64,000 nucleotides of DNA, taken from positions 666,760,618 through 666,824,617 of the forward strand of contig CM060990.1 of the NCBI GenBank assembly GCA_030765065.1. The letters are read 5' to 3'. This document shows positions 1-11,730 of the stretch, piece after piece. How positions within the stretch are numbered: the stretch's first letter is position 1; each line of letters begins with the position of its first letter. The translations under genes were made by a program, and so were the position numbers. Origin of the DNA: Deroplatys truncata. Its lineage: Eukaryota; Arthropoda; Insecta; Mantodea; Mantidae. The notes below the pieces were generated by a model. It was not told where the DNA came from. It did not search any database and saw nothing but the letters and a program-made list of their open reading frames with translations.

Positions 1-316
1 GCAGTCTTTATATCCCGCAACCAGCCGAAGGCCGAGGGAGGGTGAAAGTTCACAGAAAGCACCCTTTTTCCCTGCCACGCTGCACCGAAACTCCATCGCC
101 GACAGTTCCAATCTTGAAACAGACCAAATGGGGTGAAGGATGAATGAAATAGAGGGACAAGGAATTCGGGGGATTAAAGAATTCCAGCATCCGCCTGACA
201 ACCCGCGAAAGCCTCCGATAAAATTCATGGGTCAGTGTAGGCGGTCGTCGGTGATCGATCCCAGGACCTCCTGAATGCGGACCATAAACATTGCCGTCCG
301 AGCCATCCCGCTTGGT
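1..316 (-). repeat. tRNA-derived SINE, copy A (cut by window edge)
   Basis: Read on the minus strand, the right end starts with a tRNA-like head: an A-box-like GGATGGCTCGG, then a B-box-like segment around 240-275. A body follows that is shared with copies at 1750-2286, 8395-8893 and 10979-11180, including a conserved 'gaattcggggga' stretch and an 'attcgcctgacaacc'-like stretch. The body runs off the left edge of the window. Reading frames through it are not genes. Confidence 0.7.
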
Positions 317-1749
317 TACTATATCCATAGTTAAATTGTCTTTCTCTTCACGGTTCATTTCCACTTTTCTTCCACATTATATAAATATTTACACTCACTT
401 TTGTTTTCCTCTCTAAGTATTAAGCCCCTTGTACACGATCAAACTTGTTTTCAATTCAAGAGTTTGCAAGAAAAATTATGAAATATTTTTCACTATGCGA
501 CAAGATTAGAAAAGACTAGACAAGACCTGGCAAGACTTGACAATGTCAAAATTGTGTATTTACAAGTTGTCTCTTCGCCAAACTGAAACCCTTTAGAACA
601 CATTGATAATTGCGCAAAGCAATTTAGTATTTGCGTCACAGTATAACAATTCACAATGAAATATTGTTCTTCACTAATACTATGTAACACTTTCACGTAT
701 TTGTATCCAATGAAATCACATTACGAGTGTGGAATACAATGAAAATAACACCAACTGATAGGTTAACCACAATATATACCATAATGTATACTTAGTTCGG
801 AAAACTGCTGGCAATTATTTCTTTATAACCGCCTTCATCTGCTCCTGGTAATCCATGGAGCCCTCGATGTACAGACCTGGCCAGCTTATGTATAACCTAA
901 TCAGTTTGCATACGACATACCTTGACCGTGTAGCCTTTTTTGTTTACTTCTCGCTTTCAGCCATGTTGCAGATTTCGTAACGCACTCGCATTTCATTGGC
1001 CAAAGCCATCAAACCATTGTGAAATCTTTGACCGTTTAGAGCATGTCCTTATTTGCTTTCAAGACTTGCAAAGATTTTAAAAGTATTGGAAGCAATTTAA
1101 CAAGAAAAGTTGTGAAGTTGTGACAACTCCTGAAAAGTCTTTTAAAGTATTGAATTTGACAAAAATGTGATCGTGTACAAGCGGCTTTATGTTTAAAGTT
1201 GATTTGCTGTAATTTTAAAACAGTTTTATCAAATTTTTTTCTGTATCTCAAGAACATTTCAACACAGATACCAATGATCTCTTTTCTATTTAGAAACTAA
1301 GCAAGTTTTATTGCAGGGCATATAGATAAAACGTATAAATGACAGTAAAAGTCGCAAACAAAACAGAATCATATCGGTAATGAGGACATAGTCCGTTTGT
1401 CCTCGGCTGATTCCGGCGAACGGAACTAGTCTCCTAAAGCAGGCATGCTAAGGTCAGCACTAGCTAGGAGCGAGGCCACCGTCCCATCTGTTCACCAACA
1501 AATCCACAGCAGTGTGCTAGAAGAAGGTTGAGAGACTTTCTCTCATACTTTCCATAAAGCTAGTTTAAGCAAAGCTGGACTTATACAAATGTTGTTCTCC
1601 TCGCAACCTTAATTAAATGTTATGTAACTATCGACTAGATTACATCGGATGTAATTGAGCTATACAAAACTTTTAATGTAGTTTTTGGTGAATAGGATAT
1701 AAATGTTGCTAAATAACACATTAAAGGCGTATACTGTATTTTATTAGCA
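317..1749. other. No recognised feature
   Basis: AT-rich sequence. I see no credible coding region, tRNA or paired repeat. Short minus-strand frames at 493-696 and 1036-1257 have no recognisable motif. Confidence 0.5.
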
Positions 1750-2286
1750 ATTGTAATATATAGTTAGGATGTAATTATCGGAGGGGCACCTCGCCACTAC
1801 ACCAACTAGATCTATTGTGGCTACACCCCCTGGGAGGTAGGGATGAAGTGAAGGAGCCGCAGGAGGTCGTAGGTCCGTAGGCAGACAGGATCCCAGAGAC
1901 GCATGGAAGTCCCTATCAGTTCCAGTTCGAAACACCCGCTCTCGCCAGTAGACGCGAAGTCCCGCGAGAGCGCGACGAAGTGGCCCTTGCATGGAGGCCA
2001 ACGCGCCCTGTCGTCTTACAAAAGCGCGGCAACCATGCCATCTGGCCATCACTACACGCACCACGAAACCCCACGTTACCTGGAGACACTACCTGAAAGA
2101 TAAAAGGGAGAAAGATGAAATGACAGGAAATGAGGGAAAGGAAAAATCGTGATAGAATACAGCACTCGAGCATTCGCCTAGGCGAATAGAGGAAAACCAC
2201 GATAAACCCCATGGTCAGAGTGAGCGGCCACCGGAAATCGAACTCCGTACCTCCCGAATGCGGGCCTGAGCCATCCCGCTCTGTGT
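1750..2286 (-). repeat. Long tRNA-derived SINE, copy B
   Basis: The minus-strand head lies near 2284, with 'gagcgggatggctcagg' as A-box region and a B-box-like gagttcgatttcc around 2233-2246. The body has the family's 'attcgcctaggcgaa' and 'cccatggtcagagt' segments. GC-rich sequence on the left (1780-2080) resembles the extended body of the other long copies. The left boundary is approximate. Confidence 0.7.
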
Positions 2287-2756
2287 AATACATACTGATA
2301 GACCACGAGAAGAAGGCAAGCGAGAGGAATGTGTAGCATCAACACTTTCCTGCGTCCGTTTCATATTTACGCTCGCCGTGTGGATACGATAAGCATGTTA
2401 AGGAGGTTATAAACTAGTACACAGTGTTGTCAAGTACTCACCCATGGCAAGAGCCAATGAGTTAACGCCTATTACGGCGGTTGCTGTTCTACTAGTATCA
2501 GATCTAGCAGCTTGGGTGGTTCATTTGCACACATAAACACATTTCGTAGTAAACGTAGTAAACAATCGACAGTACAGATAAACAGTTACAGAACCCCGCT
2601 CGCCTTCTTCTCGTTGTCCAACAGTACTTACTAATTTAACAGGTCTATACACTGATATTGTGCATAAACTTGACTGAAATATGCTTCTGTACACTTTTTC
2701 AATAATTATTATATTTAAAATCGAAAATATTTATCTTCAGTGTTAAAATTAAGATT
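2287..2756. other. No recognised feature
   Basis: AT-rich spacer. Nothing here could be assigned to a family or coding region. Confidence 0.4.
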
Positions 2757-3101
2757 GTGGTGCTTCAAGGAATCACAATAATAAACAAAAAAATTCCGAT
2801 GAGTTACATTCCTATGACTTTCTCTAGCCCTTATCGCTTATTAGTGCGTATACAAATTATTCTTCCGAAAGTTTATTTTCCTGTCTACTTCATTATAATA
2901 GAGATAAACAGTTCCGGAAATAGCTACATTACTTTTTTCGTTATAGATACAAAGGGAATAGCAATAGTCAAATGTTTTAGAACTGGATGCTACATCTTGG
3001 CCTTAAAATTCTATACTCTTTCCATGACATCGCGAGAAACAACTGAAAAACGACAGAACTTTAAAATAATGACTTCAGTATTTAACAATTTGAACCATTA
3101 A
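2757..3101 (+). pseudogene. Conserved peptide fragment of T-family repeat
   Basis: An open frame of 114 codons. Residues about 50-95 match the minus-strand frame at 19809-20099: both contain the pattern DTKG-x-AI-x-KC-x-RTG-x-Y, then LALKF and SRETTE. A shorter trace (TGRY-ALALK) lies at about 46905-46970. I do not recognise the family and assign no function. Conservation of the same reading frame in independent repeat copies suggests it is the end of the element's own protein rather than a host gene. The start codon is arbitrary because the copy is probably truncated at its 5' end. Confidence 0.5.
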
Positions 3102-3565
3102 TAACGGATATCTTGAAAAGGCTGATGCCACAAAAAAGTTATTTGAAATGAATTGTATTTTAAAGAGACCTACATTTTTTGTGTGGTACGTTTTTGTATA
3201 TCGCTTAAGGTTTACCAGTTATGTAAGATTATATAAATTTCCTTCCAAATGAGGGGCACTTCAAAATCTATTCCTAGAAAATTCATGATATACATTTTAT
3301 TTCTTATGTAAACACGTTTGATATATGGTATTTTCATAAAAATCGTTAGAGCCACTTTTCGGAAAATAAGAAAAATTCAAAAACTGTTCCATGTAAAGGG
3401 AAGTATAGGTTGGGATTGTACTCTTGAAAATCGTTGTGTCGCATCTTTGGAAAAAGCTGAGCTTAAATAGTAAGTATGGTATTTATCCAACATTTCGTCT
3501 TTGAGTTATACTGTTCAGTCACAAACACACGGGCATTTTTCTAAAAATGAAGGACAATAGAAAGT
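2757..3565 (+). repeat. T-family repeat, sense copy with coding remnant
   Basis: Homologous, in reverse, to 19238-20099 and, in its right part, to 15697-16622 and 18333-19126. Shared landmarks are the ends of the small reading frame, a 'ttttttgtgtggta' segment, 'accagttatg', and near the end 'cgttgtgtcgcatctttgg' followed by 'gagttatactgttca' and a short CA-rich stretch. The 3' terminus seen in other copies (gtagagaaagtaaaaa) is not preserved. Boundaries are approximate. Confidence 0.65.
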
Positions 3566-3940
3566 AGTGTAAATACAGGAAACCGAATGGATACAAATTA
3601 ATTAATACAGTAATTTTAATGCACATGTTCTTTGTAGACAGTAACGGGTTGAATGAGCTAATTCTGCGGAGGCCCAACTCACGCGTCTAAGCATTTGAAG
3701 TTCAGTTGATGCAGTAATTTGTATCACAAATTATTTAAATGTAAAGAGTGATTATAGTATGAATATGCATTATTATGTGACATTGATTTGAGATGTTTGT
3801 TGATTGTAATTATTGTTGGGAAGTAAGTTTATACTGCCTTACTGAAACTGACAATAATAGCGTGCAATAATGCAGCGAGGGGGTGAGCTTTTTATCATTA
3901 TTGGAAACGAGGAAGTTACGTAATGTTGGCGCGTTTTCCT
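3566..3940. other. No recognised feature
   Basis: AT-rich spacer between a T-family copy and the promoter-like cluster. No motif or family was recognised. Confidence 0.4.
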
Positions 3941-3942
3941 TT

Positions 3943-4117
3943 AGAATCTTCTGGAACATTTCCCTAGAGCATATGTATTCATAATTTTCATTGGATATAA
4001 AAATAGACGCTAATGTTGGCGCGTTTTATTAGCCAATTGCAGCTCAGTTATAATCTTTAGGCATATCGGGGTGTATGAGTATAAAAGGGGTAGGGTAGAG
4101 ATAGACCCCGTCAGTTC
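3943..4117 (+). promoter_or_regulatory. Promoter-like cluster: HSE, TATA box, initiator
   Basis: Positions 3943-3961 hold alternating GAA/TTC pentamers (GAA 3944-3946, TTC 3949-3951, GAA 3954-3956, then TTTC near 3959), the pattern bound by heat-shock factor. TATAAAAG lies at 4080-4087, and TCAGTT, an arthropod initiator, has its A at 4113. That puts the TATA first base 33 bases upstream of the predicted start, the expected spacing. A CCAAT-type element (agccaattg) lies at about 4030-4040. The 16-mer-like segment aatgttggcgcgtttt occurs at about 3922 and 4012. No open frame follows, so this may drive a non-coding transcript, be an LTR remnant, or be a coincidence. Confidence 0.45.
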
Positions 4118-4225
4118 ATCAAAATTCTTTGTACACTACACGTCGCATTTCCGTCAGTTCGTCGAAAATATTTTGTATGATACACGTCGCCTTCAGTCCA
4201 GCAGAAATGTTACACGTCGGCTATC
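4109..4225 (+). repeat. Three degenerate ~41-bp tandem units downstream of the initiator
   Basis: The pattern 'gtcagttc.tc.aaaat..tttgta..acacgtcg' begins at about 4110 and again at about 4151. A shorter third unit begins at about 4193 ('ttcagtccagcagaaatgttacacgtcg'). Each unit starts with the initiator-like TCAGT, so the possible start site is itself repeated. Confidence 0.55.
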
Positions 4226-4837
4226 GATTCGCAAGTTACGCGTATAAGAGTTATGAAAAATCTCAAGTATGGTAAAGTTAATTATACAAAAGGTTGAAGT
4301 ACGTGGATTAAAAGTGATCAGTAAGAAGTTGTTATAACAGTTTCAGTTTGGCGAGTGTCAAGATCAATGTGTAAATGAGATAGTAAATGTGTTCGACAAT
4401 AAAAGTGTAAAACAAATTCTTTCATCAGTGTTATCTTTGGATAAGAGACTCCCTTCCGTTTACACAACCTGTATAAAGAGAAGTGCTTGACCAAAAGATC
4501 ATAGCTAGCCGGAGGACAGTGAACAAAAATTAAATAAAATAACAGTAGCATTCTTTCAAACGAACACTAATACTGCCGCAAATTGCTAACACCAAATGGA
4601 GCTAACAAACCTAACAAATGAATCACGTCACAAGATGGATTCACCACGTGGAGTAAACACAAATACACAATCAATAAATATAAATAAAACAGTCGCACAG
4701 TATAACACTGTTTGGCATGTTGTAAAGTGCGAGTATAATTATGTGAAGCTGTCTGTTGGTTGTGTTTACTCTGTGTGGTTATAATGATGTTTACTATAGA
4801 CCAATATACGTTTATTGTGTGAGAAAGGAGTATTTTA
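4226..4837. other. No recognised gene; AATAAA near 4399
   Basis: This would be the transcribed part if the upstream promoter is real. No plus-strand frame of note exists. A polyadenylation-type AATAAA occurs at about 4399, about 290 bp after the predicted start, so a short transcript or LTR-like R region is conceivable but unproven. Confidence 0.35.
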
Positions 4838-5739
4838 GAAGGAGTTGTATCGTATTTCAATAGTTGGGGAGCCAGACGTGAAGTGTGTTTGCAACCGCAC
4901 GTATACTAAACAGTTTCCGGTAGCCTTCGTCCAAAAATTTAAAAATATTAACTTTGTAATTTGACTGTTTCTTTAAATATTATATTTATGTTTGCCTCGG
5001 CTGCGTCAGTATTATTGTTAGAGACATGTTTCTCTTTGTAGGGTTATGGTGCGACAAGAATGTAGGCTTACACAGATCATAATTTTACTTCACTCCTTTT
5101 ATTAATGCTTGACACTATTTAAATAACACATCACTGATATAGAAAACTGTGAGATTCTTTTTATTAATTAATTACACTTTTTTTTAACACGTAAACTTAT
5201 TTTTTCCGTCTCACACGAGTACGTATTAAATTTCTTGAGGACACTTTTTGCGTCTGATTAGTAACGCTGTCTGCAACCAACTGAACTGTTTTCAACCGCC
5301 TAAACTTGTAAATTTCTGTATTACAAGTCTCTGATTGGCTATTCCTAATCCAATATATTCCTTCATTTAACTAAACCTTTTTCTGGTTGTTGATTGGCTA
5401 TTTTTATAAACTGTCTCAAAATTTACATTATTGTTGCTCCAATAATGACTAGTAGCATTATTAAACATTCTTACTCATTGCCTCAAAGTTACCTCATTGT
5501 TACCTCATTGTTAGCAACTTTTAACCTATTATTCTCACAGCTCCTACATTATTAAATTACGTAATACATTCACATATCATGATTACACATGGTTGCAATA
5601 ATACAAACATATACAATGACTGCTATATACAGTTTTTATATATTGTTACATACACATATTGCTTTAAGGCGGGCTGTTATTGAATTTAAATACTATATAA
5701 TTAGACTGAAATCATTTAAGTGTTATAAATACTGCCTCA
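4838..5739 (-). repeat. Q-family repeat, copy 1
   Basis: On the minus strand it starts at the sharp family terminus TGAGGCAGTATTT (here ending at 5739). It continues through the shared landmarks: AATAATGTAGGAGCTGTGAG, two TAGCCAATCA boxes (CCAAT-type) about 60-70 bp apart, 'gtaagcctacattcttgtcg', 'acatgtctctaac' and 'gacgcagccgaggcaaac'. It ends near 4838 with the 'gcaaccgcacgtat' and 'ggagttgta' segments. Six other copies lie in the window. No coding capacity was found. Confidence 0.75.
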
Positions 5740-6572
5740 TGTGTCAAATTGTGTTCGGACAGAGTCACTTATGGACAGTTGGAATTATATCAGAATCCGC
5801 AAGTGTTACCGTTTCTAACAAACCCAATATTTGTTGTTTGTTATAAAAATTTAAACAGACTGTGTACGTATTGGATAAATACAAACATGGACACTGAACA
5901 GTTTCGTAGGAAATATTAGACAAGACAGGCGCTGTCGTGAACAGAAATGGGGAAAAAAATTGTGGCCTCGCATAACAGTTCAAACCGCCGTTTCGGATTC
6001 ATCTGTCCGTAGAGCTCCGCTGCTTTATTATGCAGGATATTATAACTGAATACACAGTAAATCAATCTATCGAAGCATTACGACGTGTTTTTGATGGCAA
6101 TGATTGACTGACCTGCCCTCTCTCCAGAATAAATCCATGTTATTATTCTGTGTGGGCAATGCTTGCAGATAACCTTTATGCAACAAATCCTCGCACGCTC
6201 GACGAATATGAAGACATGTCCGGGTAGAGTTTTCCCAAAATTTCGTCTACAAAAATTCGCCAAGTGGTCAATAATATGTTCACCAGGTGCCAGGCTTGTA
6301 TAAGCGCAGAGGGTTATTATTTCGAGCAGATTTTGTAACGAAAGGCAAGAGTAATATACTAATTTTTTTTTCGCATGGTTAGCATTATCTAGGGGAGACA
6401 GTGCGTCGTTTCACCGCTACCGTACAAAGGAATACGTGTAGCAGCACCGTGAGAGCGGCGGGCTGCCAGTCGCGTCATTCAAGAGAAACTCGGTGCAATG
6501 CCATGTCATATTCAGTATGCCATCAACCTGCGTATGATCCCAAAGTAAGTTCTGACCATGTGCTGTACCATT
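5740..6572. other. Spacer between two head-to-head Q copies
   Basis: About 830 bp of sequence lies between the two TGAGGCAG termini that face each other. It is not Q sequence. It contains a probable transposase fragment at 6138-6224. Confidence 0.5.
6138..6224 (+). pseudogene. Possible mariner-like transposase fragment
   Basis: Frame translation gives a tryptophan-anchored stretch WAMLADNLYATNPRTLDE. It resembles the segment just after the third catalytic Asp in the window's mariner relics (compare WGYLKDRIYATRPQTLDD of the element at 27480-35200). The frame is broken on both sides. It is a small decayed remnant. Confidence 0.4.
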
Positions 6573-7560
6573 TGAGGCAGTATTTTTAACACTTAAATAA
6601 TTTCAGTCTAATTTTATAATATATAATTTCAATAACAGCCCACCTTAAAGCAATGTGTGTATGTAACAAGATATAAAAGTGTATATTACAGTTATTGTAT
6701 ATGTTTATATTGTTGCATACATGTTCAATAATGTTATGTGAATGTATTACGTAATTTAATAATGTAGGAGCTGTGAGAATAATAAGTTAAAAATTGCTAA
6801 CAATGAGGTAACCTTGAGGTAATAATGAGTAAGAATGTTTAATAATGTTATTAGTCATTATTGGAGTAACACAATAATGTAATTTTTGTGACAGTTTATA
6901 AAATAACCAATCAACAACCAGAAAAAAGCTTAAGTTAAATGACAGTATTCTATTGGATTAGGAATAGCCAATCAGACACTTGAAATATAGAAATTTACAA
7001 ATTTAGGCGGAAGAAATCAAGTCAGTTGCTTTTAGATAGTGATCATAACTGGACGCGAGATGTGTCCTCGAGAAATTTAATACGTATTTTGCGTGAGAAA
7101 ATAGTTTACGTGTTAAAAAGTGTAATTAATTAAATAAAAAACGAATCTCACTGTTCTCTATATGAGTGAAGTATTATTTAAATCTGTCAAGCAGTAATAA
7201 AAGGAGTGAAGTAAAATTATAATCTGTGTAAGCCTACATTCTTCAGTCGCACCACAATCCTGCAAAGAGAAACATGTCTCTAACAATAATACTGACGCAG
7301 CCGAGGCAAACAGGAATATATAATATTTAAAGAAACAGTAAAAATTACAAAGTTAATGTTTTTTAAATATTTTTTGTGGCTAAGGCTACCGGAAACTTTT
7401 TACCATACGTGCGGTTGCAACTACTTCAAGTTCGGCCCCCCAACAGTTGAACTACAATACAACTCCTACTTCAAATTGGCTTTCCATACATAGCAGCTAC
7501 CAAACCAACTACTTCAAATTTCATAAGCTTGATGAATACATTGTATAATGTTAGTTTAGT
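6573..7560 (+). repeat. Q-family repeat, copy 2 (inverted partner of copy 1)
   Basis: Begins exactly with TGAGGCAGTATTTTTAACAC at 6573 and carries the same landmarks as copy 1 in opposite orientation. Past 7400 it holds the subterminal segments complementary to 'gcaaccgcacgtat' and several 'acttcaa' motifs. The right boundary is approximate. Confidence 0.75.
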
Positions 7561-7784
7561 GTTTCCTATGACGCTCAGAAATGGGACACCCTAGTTTTTG
7601 GAGCTTGCACACCACGAAACCAGGAGGGCTTCTAGTAACTAGGGAGAAGCAAACCGAAATGCCAGCAATTCCTGTTAGAAAAGAGGATGTATTTTATGTG
7701 ATTTAGGCAAGGAATGGAATTAAGAGTACTTCAGCATTTTGATCACCCAAGATCTCTGTGTTAAAAAGACTTTACCATAAATCA

Positions 7785-8335
7785 ATTAAGGTCAAGGACA
7801 CCCTGATGGAGTAGAAGTACACGCACGGTGGAGCCTCCAGAAACCTGCAGCAGAGCACCGCAAGTAGGTCCTTTTTGCTTCTAACGTGACCCCTGTAAGG
7901 GAGGGATGAGGGGAAAATCCGAAGGGTGACCAGAATCGGACGACGATGTGCACTAGCAAGGACGGGGTCCCACTTGGAACACATCTTAGCACCGGGTAGC
8001 CCCGTTGTTCCATCCGAGGGGGTTCCCAAGGACCCGAGCTACCCCAAGGTAGTGGGATCTCGCGGACCCGCCAAACACCAGCCAGAAACATTTCCAAAGA
8101 GTACAATAAGCCGTCCTGCCAGAACACACCGACGCCGTCACCTGGCCCTTCAACCCTGAATCTGATGAAAGGAAATGCTGGACAGGAAATTCCTGTAGGA
8201 GAGGAACCACCCAAGCATTTGCCTACCAACCCGGAAGAACCACGAAAAAAACCCATGGTCAAAGTGGCCGGCCCGACGGAAATCGAACCTGGGACCTCTA
8301 GAAACAGAGCCGTAACGTTATCTCTCGGTCACCCT
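7785..8335 (-). repeat. Long tRNA-derived SINE, copy C
   Basis: The minus-strand head at about 8335-8275 includes the B-box-like GGTTCGATTTCC (8281-8292). The GC-rich body is collinear with 46320-46855: both have 'gaagggtgaccaga.tc', 'cacacc/cgccg.cacc.gtcgcctg', 'aaaccatggtcaaagt'-type and 'ggaaat.ctggacaggaa' segments. The 156- and 178-codon frames here are read-through of this repeat, not genes. Confidence 0.65.
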
Positions 8336-8394
8336 GACAGAGGATATGGTTCAAATGGTGCTCTAAGCATTAGGGCACTCCAGCCCTTGCGTTT

Positions 8395-8893
8395 GACTCA
8401 ACATACCCGGTTGACAGTCTCCCTGGGAGGGAGAGATGAGGTGGGAGGAGACAGAGGGCGGCCGGATCAGGGACCACGGCAGGCAGAGCGCATGGTCCTA
8501 CCATTTACTGATTTAAACTTCCCGGGCGGGCACTGCTGCAGCCAGTGGGCTTACACACCCCCTGGGGGCCCGGAACCCGAGACCACCCCCATTCCGGGGG
8601 ACGAAGGTTTCCACAGAGCATCCTTTTCCTCTCCAATGCACACGCCGAGACCTCCTACCGACACGTACAACCGTGAAAGAGATCAAGCGGATGAAATGTG
8701 AAAAGTTAAATGAGAATCGAGGTGAAATGGGGGGACACGAAATTCGGGGGACTTAATGAACCTTCCCAGCATTCGCCTAGAAACTCGAGGAGACCCCGAA
8801 AAAAGCCATGTGTCAGGAAGGTCGACATGAATCGAACCCTCGACCTCCCGAATGCGGTCACAGACGTTACTGCCTGAGCCATCCCGCTCGATC
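8395..8893 (-). repeat. Long tRNA-derived SINE, copy D
   Basis: The minus-strand head has GAGCGGGATGGCTCAGG (A box) and a B-box-like segment around 8830-8845. The body contains the family segments 'cattcgcctag' and 'gaaattcggggg'. It lies directly next to copy C in the same orientation. Confidence 0.7.
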
Positions 8894-10560
8894 TTTGCTG
8901 AATTTACTGGTGTTTCTGGTTTCCGTTTGTTCTCATTCACCTCTACCTTACCGATCGTAGCTACTTCAAATCCCACTTCAACAGCACTACATATTTCCTT
9001 AATTTTTGACTACTCCCCACTATTTGTCCTGCACGTTGTGTTTATGCTCAGCAATGAACGCTCCAGTTTCTTCAATTTTCGCTCTGCTACTGTCTTTCTG
9101 CTTTGACGACGTACCCTCCGCGGCACTTTTGATGTCCTGTCCAACATCTGCTGATGAATCTACTGCCGGATGCTACAGTAGTGGGCTATGAGATCTTTCT
9201 CTCAGGGTATGCGTGAAAGGGGTTAGAATAGACAACAGCAGTTAAATTGACTGAGAAATTTAATGTAATCTAATACTTGAGCTATTGAAGTGAGTTGCCT
9301 GAGATAAAGAATTAAACTGGTTCTGAATCTTAGCACGAGAAACTGTAAAAACTGAATTATATCTGCTAACTTTTGAAGAATCAAATTTACGGCTTAAAAT
9401 AACTGTTTCCATAATAAAAACTAGAAGCGTAAGTTGCCGTGAATCGCTGAAATGTTATACGGCGAATACCCCCTCGGCTACCGTCAAGTACGTGAGGACC
9501 AAAAGCGCTATGGACTGCCGATAGTTGATCACAGTAAAAGACTGTGAATGTAACAGTAAAGGCTAAAGACACTAATTTTGGATACATGCATTCTTTTATT
9601 AACTTACAATTACCCCACCAGAGTTCCTACCATTGCATGTTGCCATATCTTAAGCTAAGTCGCATCTGATGTATAAGTTTTACACTTTGACTTCCTAAAT
9701 TCTAAGACTTCTTTCCTTTCTCTTAACTTGACGCACCGGAACAGTTTTTCGCTTTCCAAGTGTAACAATTCATAGAATATTCAAAGATCCTTCGCGACGT
9801 TAATGGTTCAATTGAAGATAGGACCCTCGCAGCGAGAAGAACCGCCTTGCCACGGTTCATTCCTTTTGGAAGCTGCTGAAGCGGCGTGTTAACGCGCTCG
9901 TTACCGAACACTTGAGCGGCTCTATTCCCAAAGGCCATTAATTAGTGCCATTGTTCACCAATGACATTCCATGCCATATGAAGCGTGGTGTGGAGAGGTT
10001 ATGCCACATTGCAGTGCCGCACCTCCATAAAAGTTACCTAGCAATTCCAGAAAAGTTCCATGATCTCCTGGGGCGGAGAGAATAGAATGGAAGTAATGAT
10101 TTACTCACAGAAGCATCACATAGACTAAATTTTATCAATTCATGAAATACGTTTCTCGCCGACACATTTTCAGCTTTATATTTTGTAGAAATACTTTCTA
10201 TTTGCAGCAGAAGTAAACTCAATTTTAATAACGCTTCTATAGTTCAATCAGTTGTCTACATAAGGTTCTTCACTACGAGCCTAACCTGCATCGTTCTTTC
10301 TGCTTTTCGCCTTCTCTTCGTGTCTGCGTATGAAGATGTGAGATTAGGTAGAATTTTTTGGGAAACATAAATGCGGTAGCTTCCCAATTTTTTTCAGCAC
10401 ACCACAGTAATTTGGATCTTATATATCCCAAGGAGCCACATAGTGAAGGTTGAGTGGTTGAGAAACGAGTTACAGGGCTTAAAATATCGATTTCATTCTA
10501 CTTCTGGGGAAAAAATCAGGAAATCGCAGTTACCTCCTCTCCTCAAAAATTTGTATATAT
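8894..10560. other. No recognised feature
   Basis: Minus-strand frames at 9387-9587, 9723-9938 and 10034-10222 contain no motif I recognise. No repeat pairing was seen. Confidence 0.4.
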
Positions 10561-10564
10561 TAAT

Positions 10565-10905
10565 TTCTCTGATACCAACCTATAGTGGTAAGAGGTAATA
10601 TTGTATTCTAGCCAAAAATTCTATGTCGAGATTTCACAAAAATGCATATTTTGAGGCACTTGAGTCCAAACAAAAGCATTTTACAAAAAAAATTCCTTTA
10701 CATGAAAACTTTTTCGAAACTTTTGATTTTCTCAAAAATGACCTGTGTAGTCCTCTTCATTCGGAAGGCATTTTTTATATTTTTTTTATAATTATAACTA
10801 CAATAAGAGATAGATAAAAACATACCTACTTAAAAGAATTCTTTGAAAAACACAATTTATGTCCTAAACTTTTGTGGCATTAGCCATTTATGTGATACCC
10901 GTTAC
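10565..10905 (-). repeat. T-family repeat, short internally deleted antisense copy
   Basis: Contains the T landmarks in antisense order: 'aaaaattctatgtcgagatttcac', 'tttacatgaaaactttttcga', 'tttgattttctcaaaaatg' and 'cctcttcattcggaaggc'. The CA/TG microsatellite section present in other copies is missing. Confidence 0.6.
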
Positions 10906-10978
10906 CTACTTAAATTTGGATTACATTCACTCTTAGAAGCAGTCAAATATCTCTCACTGCATTCCGTGTTGCCTGATA

Positions 10979-11180
10979 ACCGAGCGGGATGGCTCAGGCG
11001 CTAACGTCTGTGACCTGCATTCGGGAGGTCTTGGGTTCGATCGCCCACTCTGACCCATGAGTTCTTTTGGGGAGTTTTCCTGGGTTATCAGGCGAATGCT
11101 GGAGTGGTTTCCATCATTCCCTGAATTTCCTGTCCCTTCATTTCATTCATCTTTCACCTCGTTTGATCTGTAATGGTTAT
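10979..11180 (+). repeat. tRNA-derived SINE, copy E
   Basis: Head: ACCGAGCGGGATGGCTCAGG from 10979, with TGGCTCAGGCG as A box. GGGTTCGATCGC at about 11033-11044 is the B box, about 40 bp downstream, as in a tRNA. A body with 'ttatcaggcgaatgctgg' and a T/C-rich end follows. It serves as the reference for the minus-strand copies. Confidence 0.75.
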
Positions 11181-11730
11181 ACCAGGTGTAAAGTAGTGTA
11201 ATTTAATGTAAATTAAGTCACGTAGGTTTGGCATGAACTGCATCAAAAAACCTTCAGAGGTTGTTCAAAGAAATCTCTTGACTGTTTTGATATAATGAAT
11301 TGAAGGTATCCACAGTAATTACACTTAGTTCCTTACTAAGGAAGCTAGTACAACTATTAGATGATTAACAGCTCTTATTTCGAAAGCTATGTAACTTCAT
11401 TACGACGAAATACCAGCACTCTTTAGGTAACCTTGACGTACGGTTGGAGCATTCAAGGATCTGTCTCCCAGGTTCTCTTCTATGGCCAGCTCGGTCATCG
11501 AGTAATGGCTCTGATGGAACTTTTCTGGTGTGGTCATGCGAAGAGCCTAGTATACGAGACTCCATCGGCTCTCCCATGAACCTGGTTGCTGATAATGTCG
11601 CAGCCACTGAAGATGTGCATCAGTCTTCCAAGAAACTACAGCGTGTTTAACAGGCCATGACGCGTCGCTGTACAATTTGTCGCGATTATAGAAGTCAACA
11701 TTTTCAAAAGATGTCTAAATATTTCTGTAG
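11181..11730. other. No recognised feature
   Basis: Short frames on both strands at 11365-11650 overlap each other and show no domain. I see no repeat relationship. Confidence 0.4.

Noticed and set aside
8165..8701. 178-codon plus-strand open frame
   Set aside because: It runs across two adjacent GC-rich SINE copies (C and D) on the opposite strand and shows no domain. High GC explains its length.
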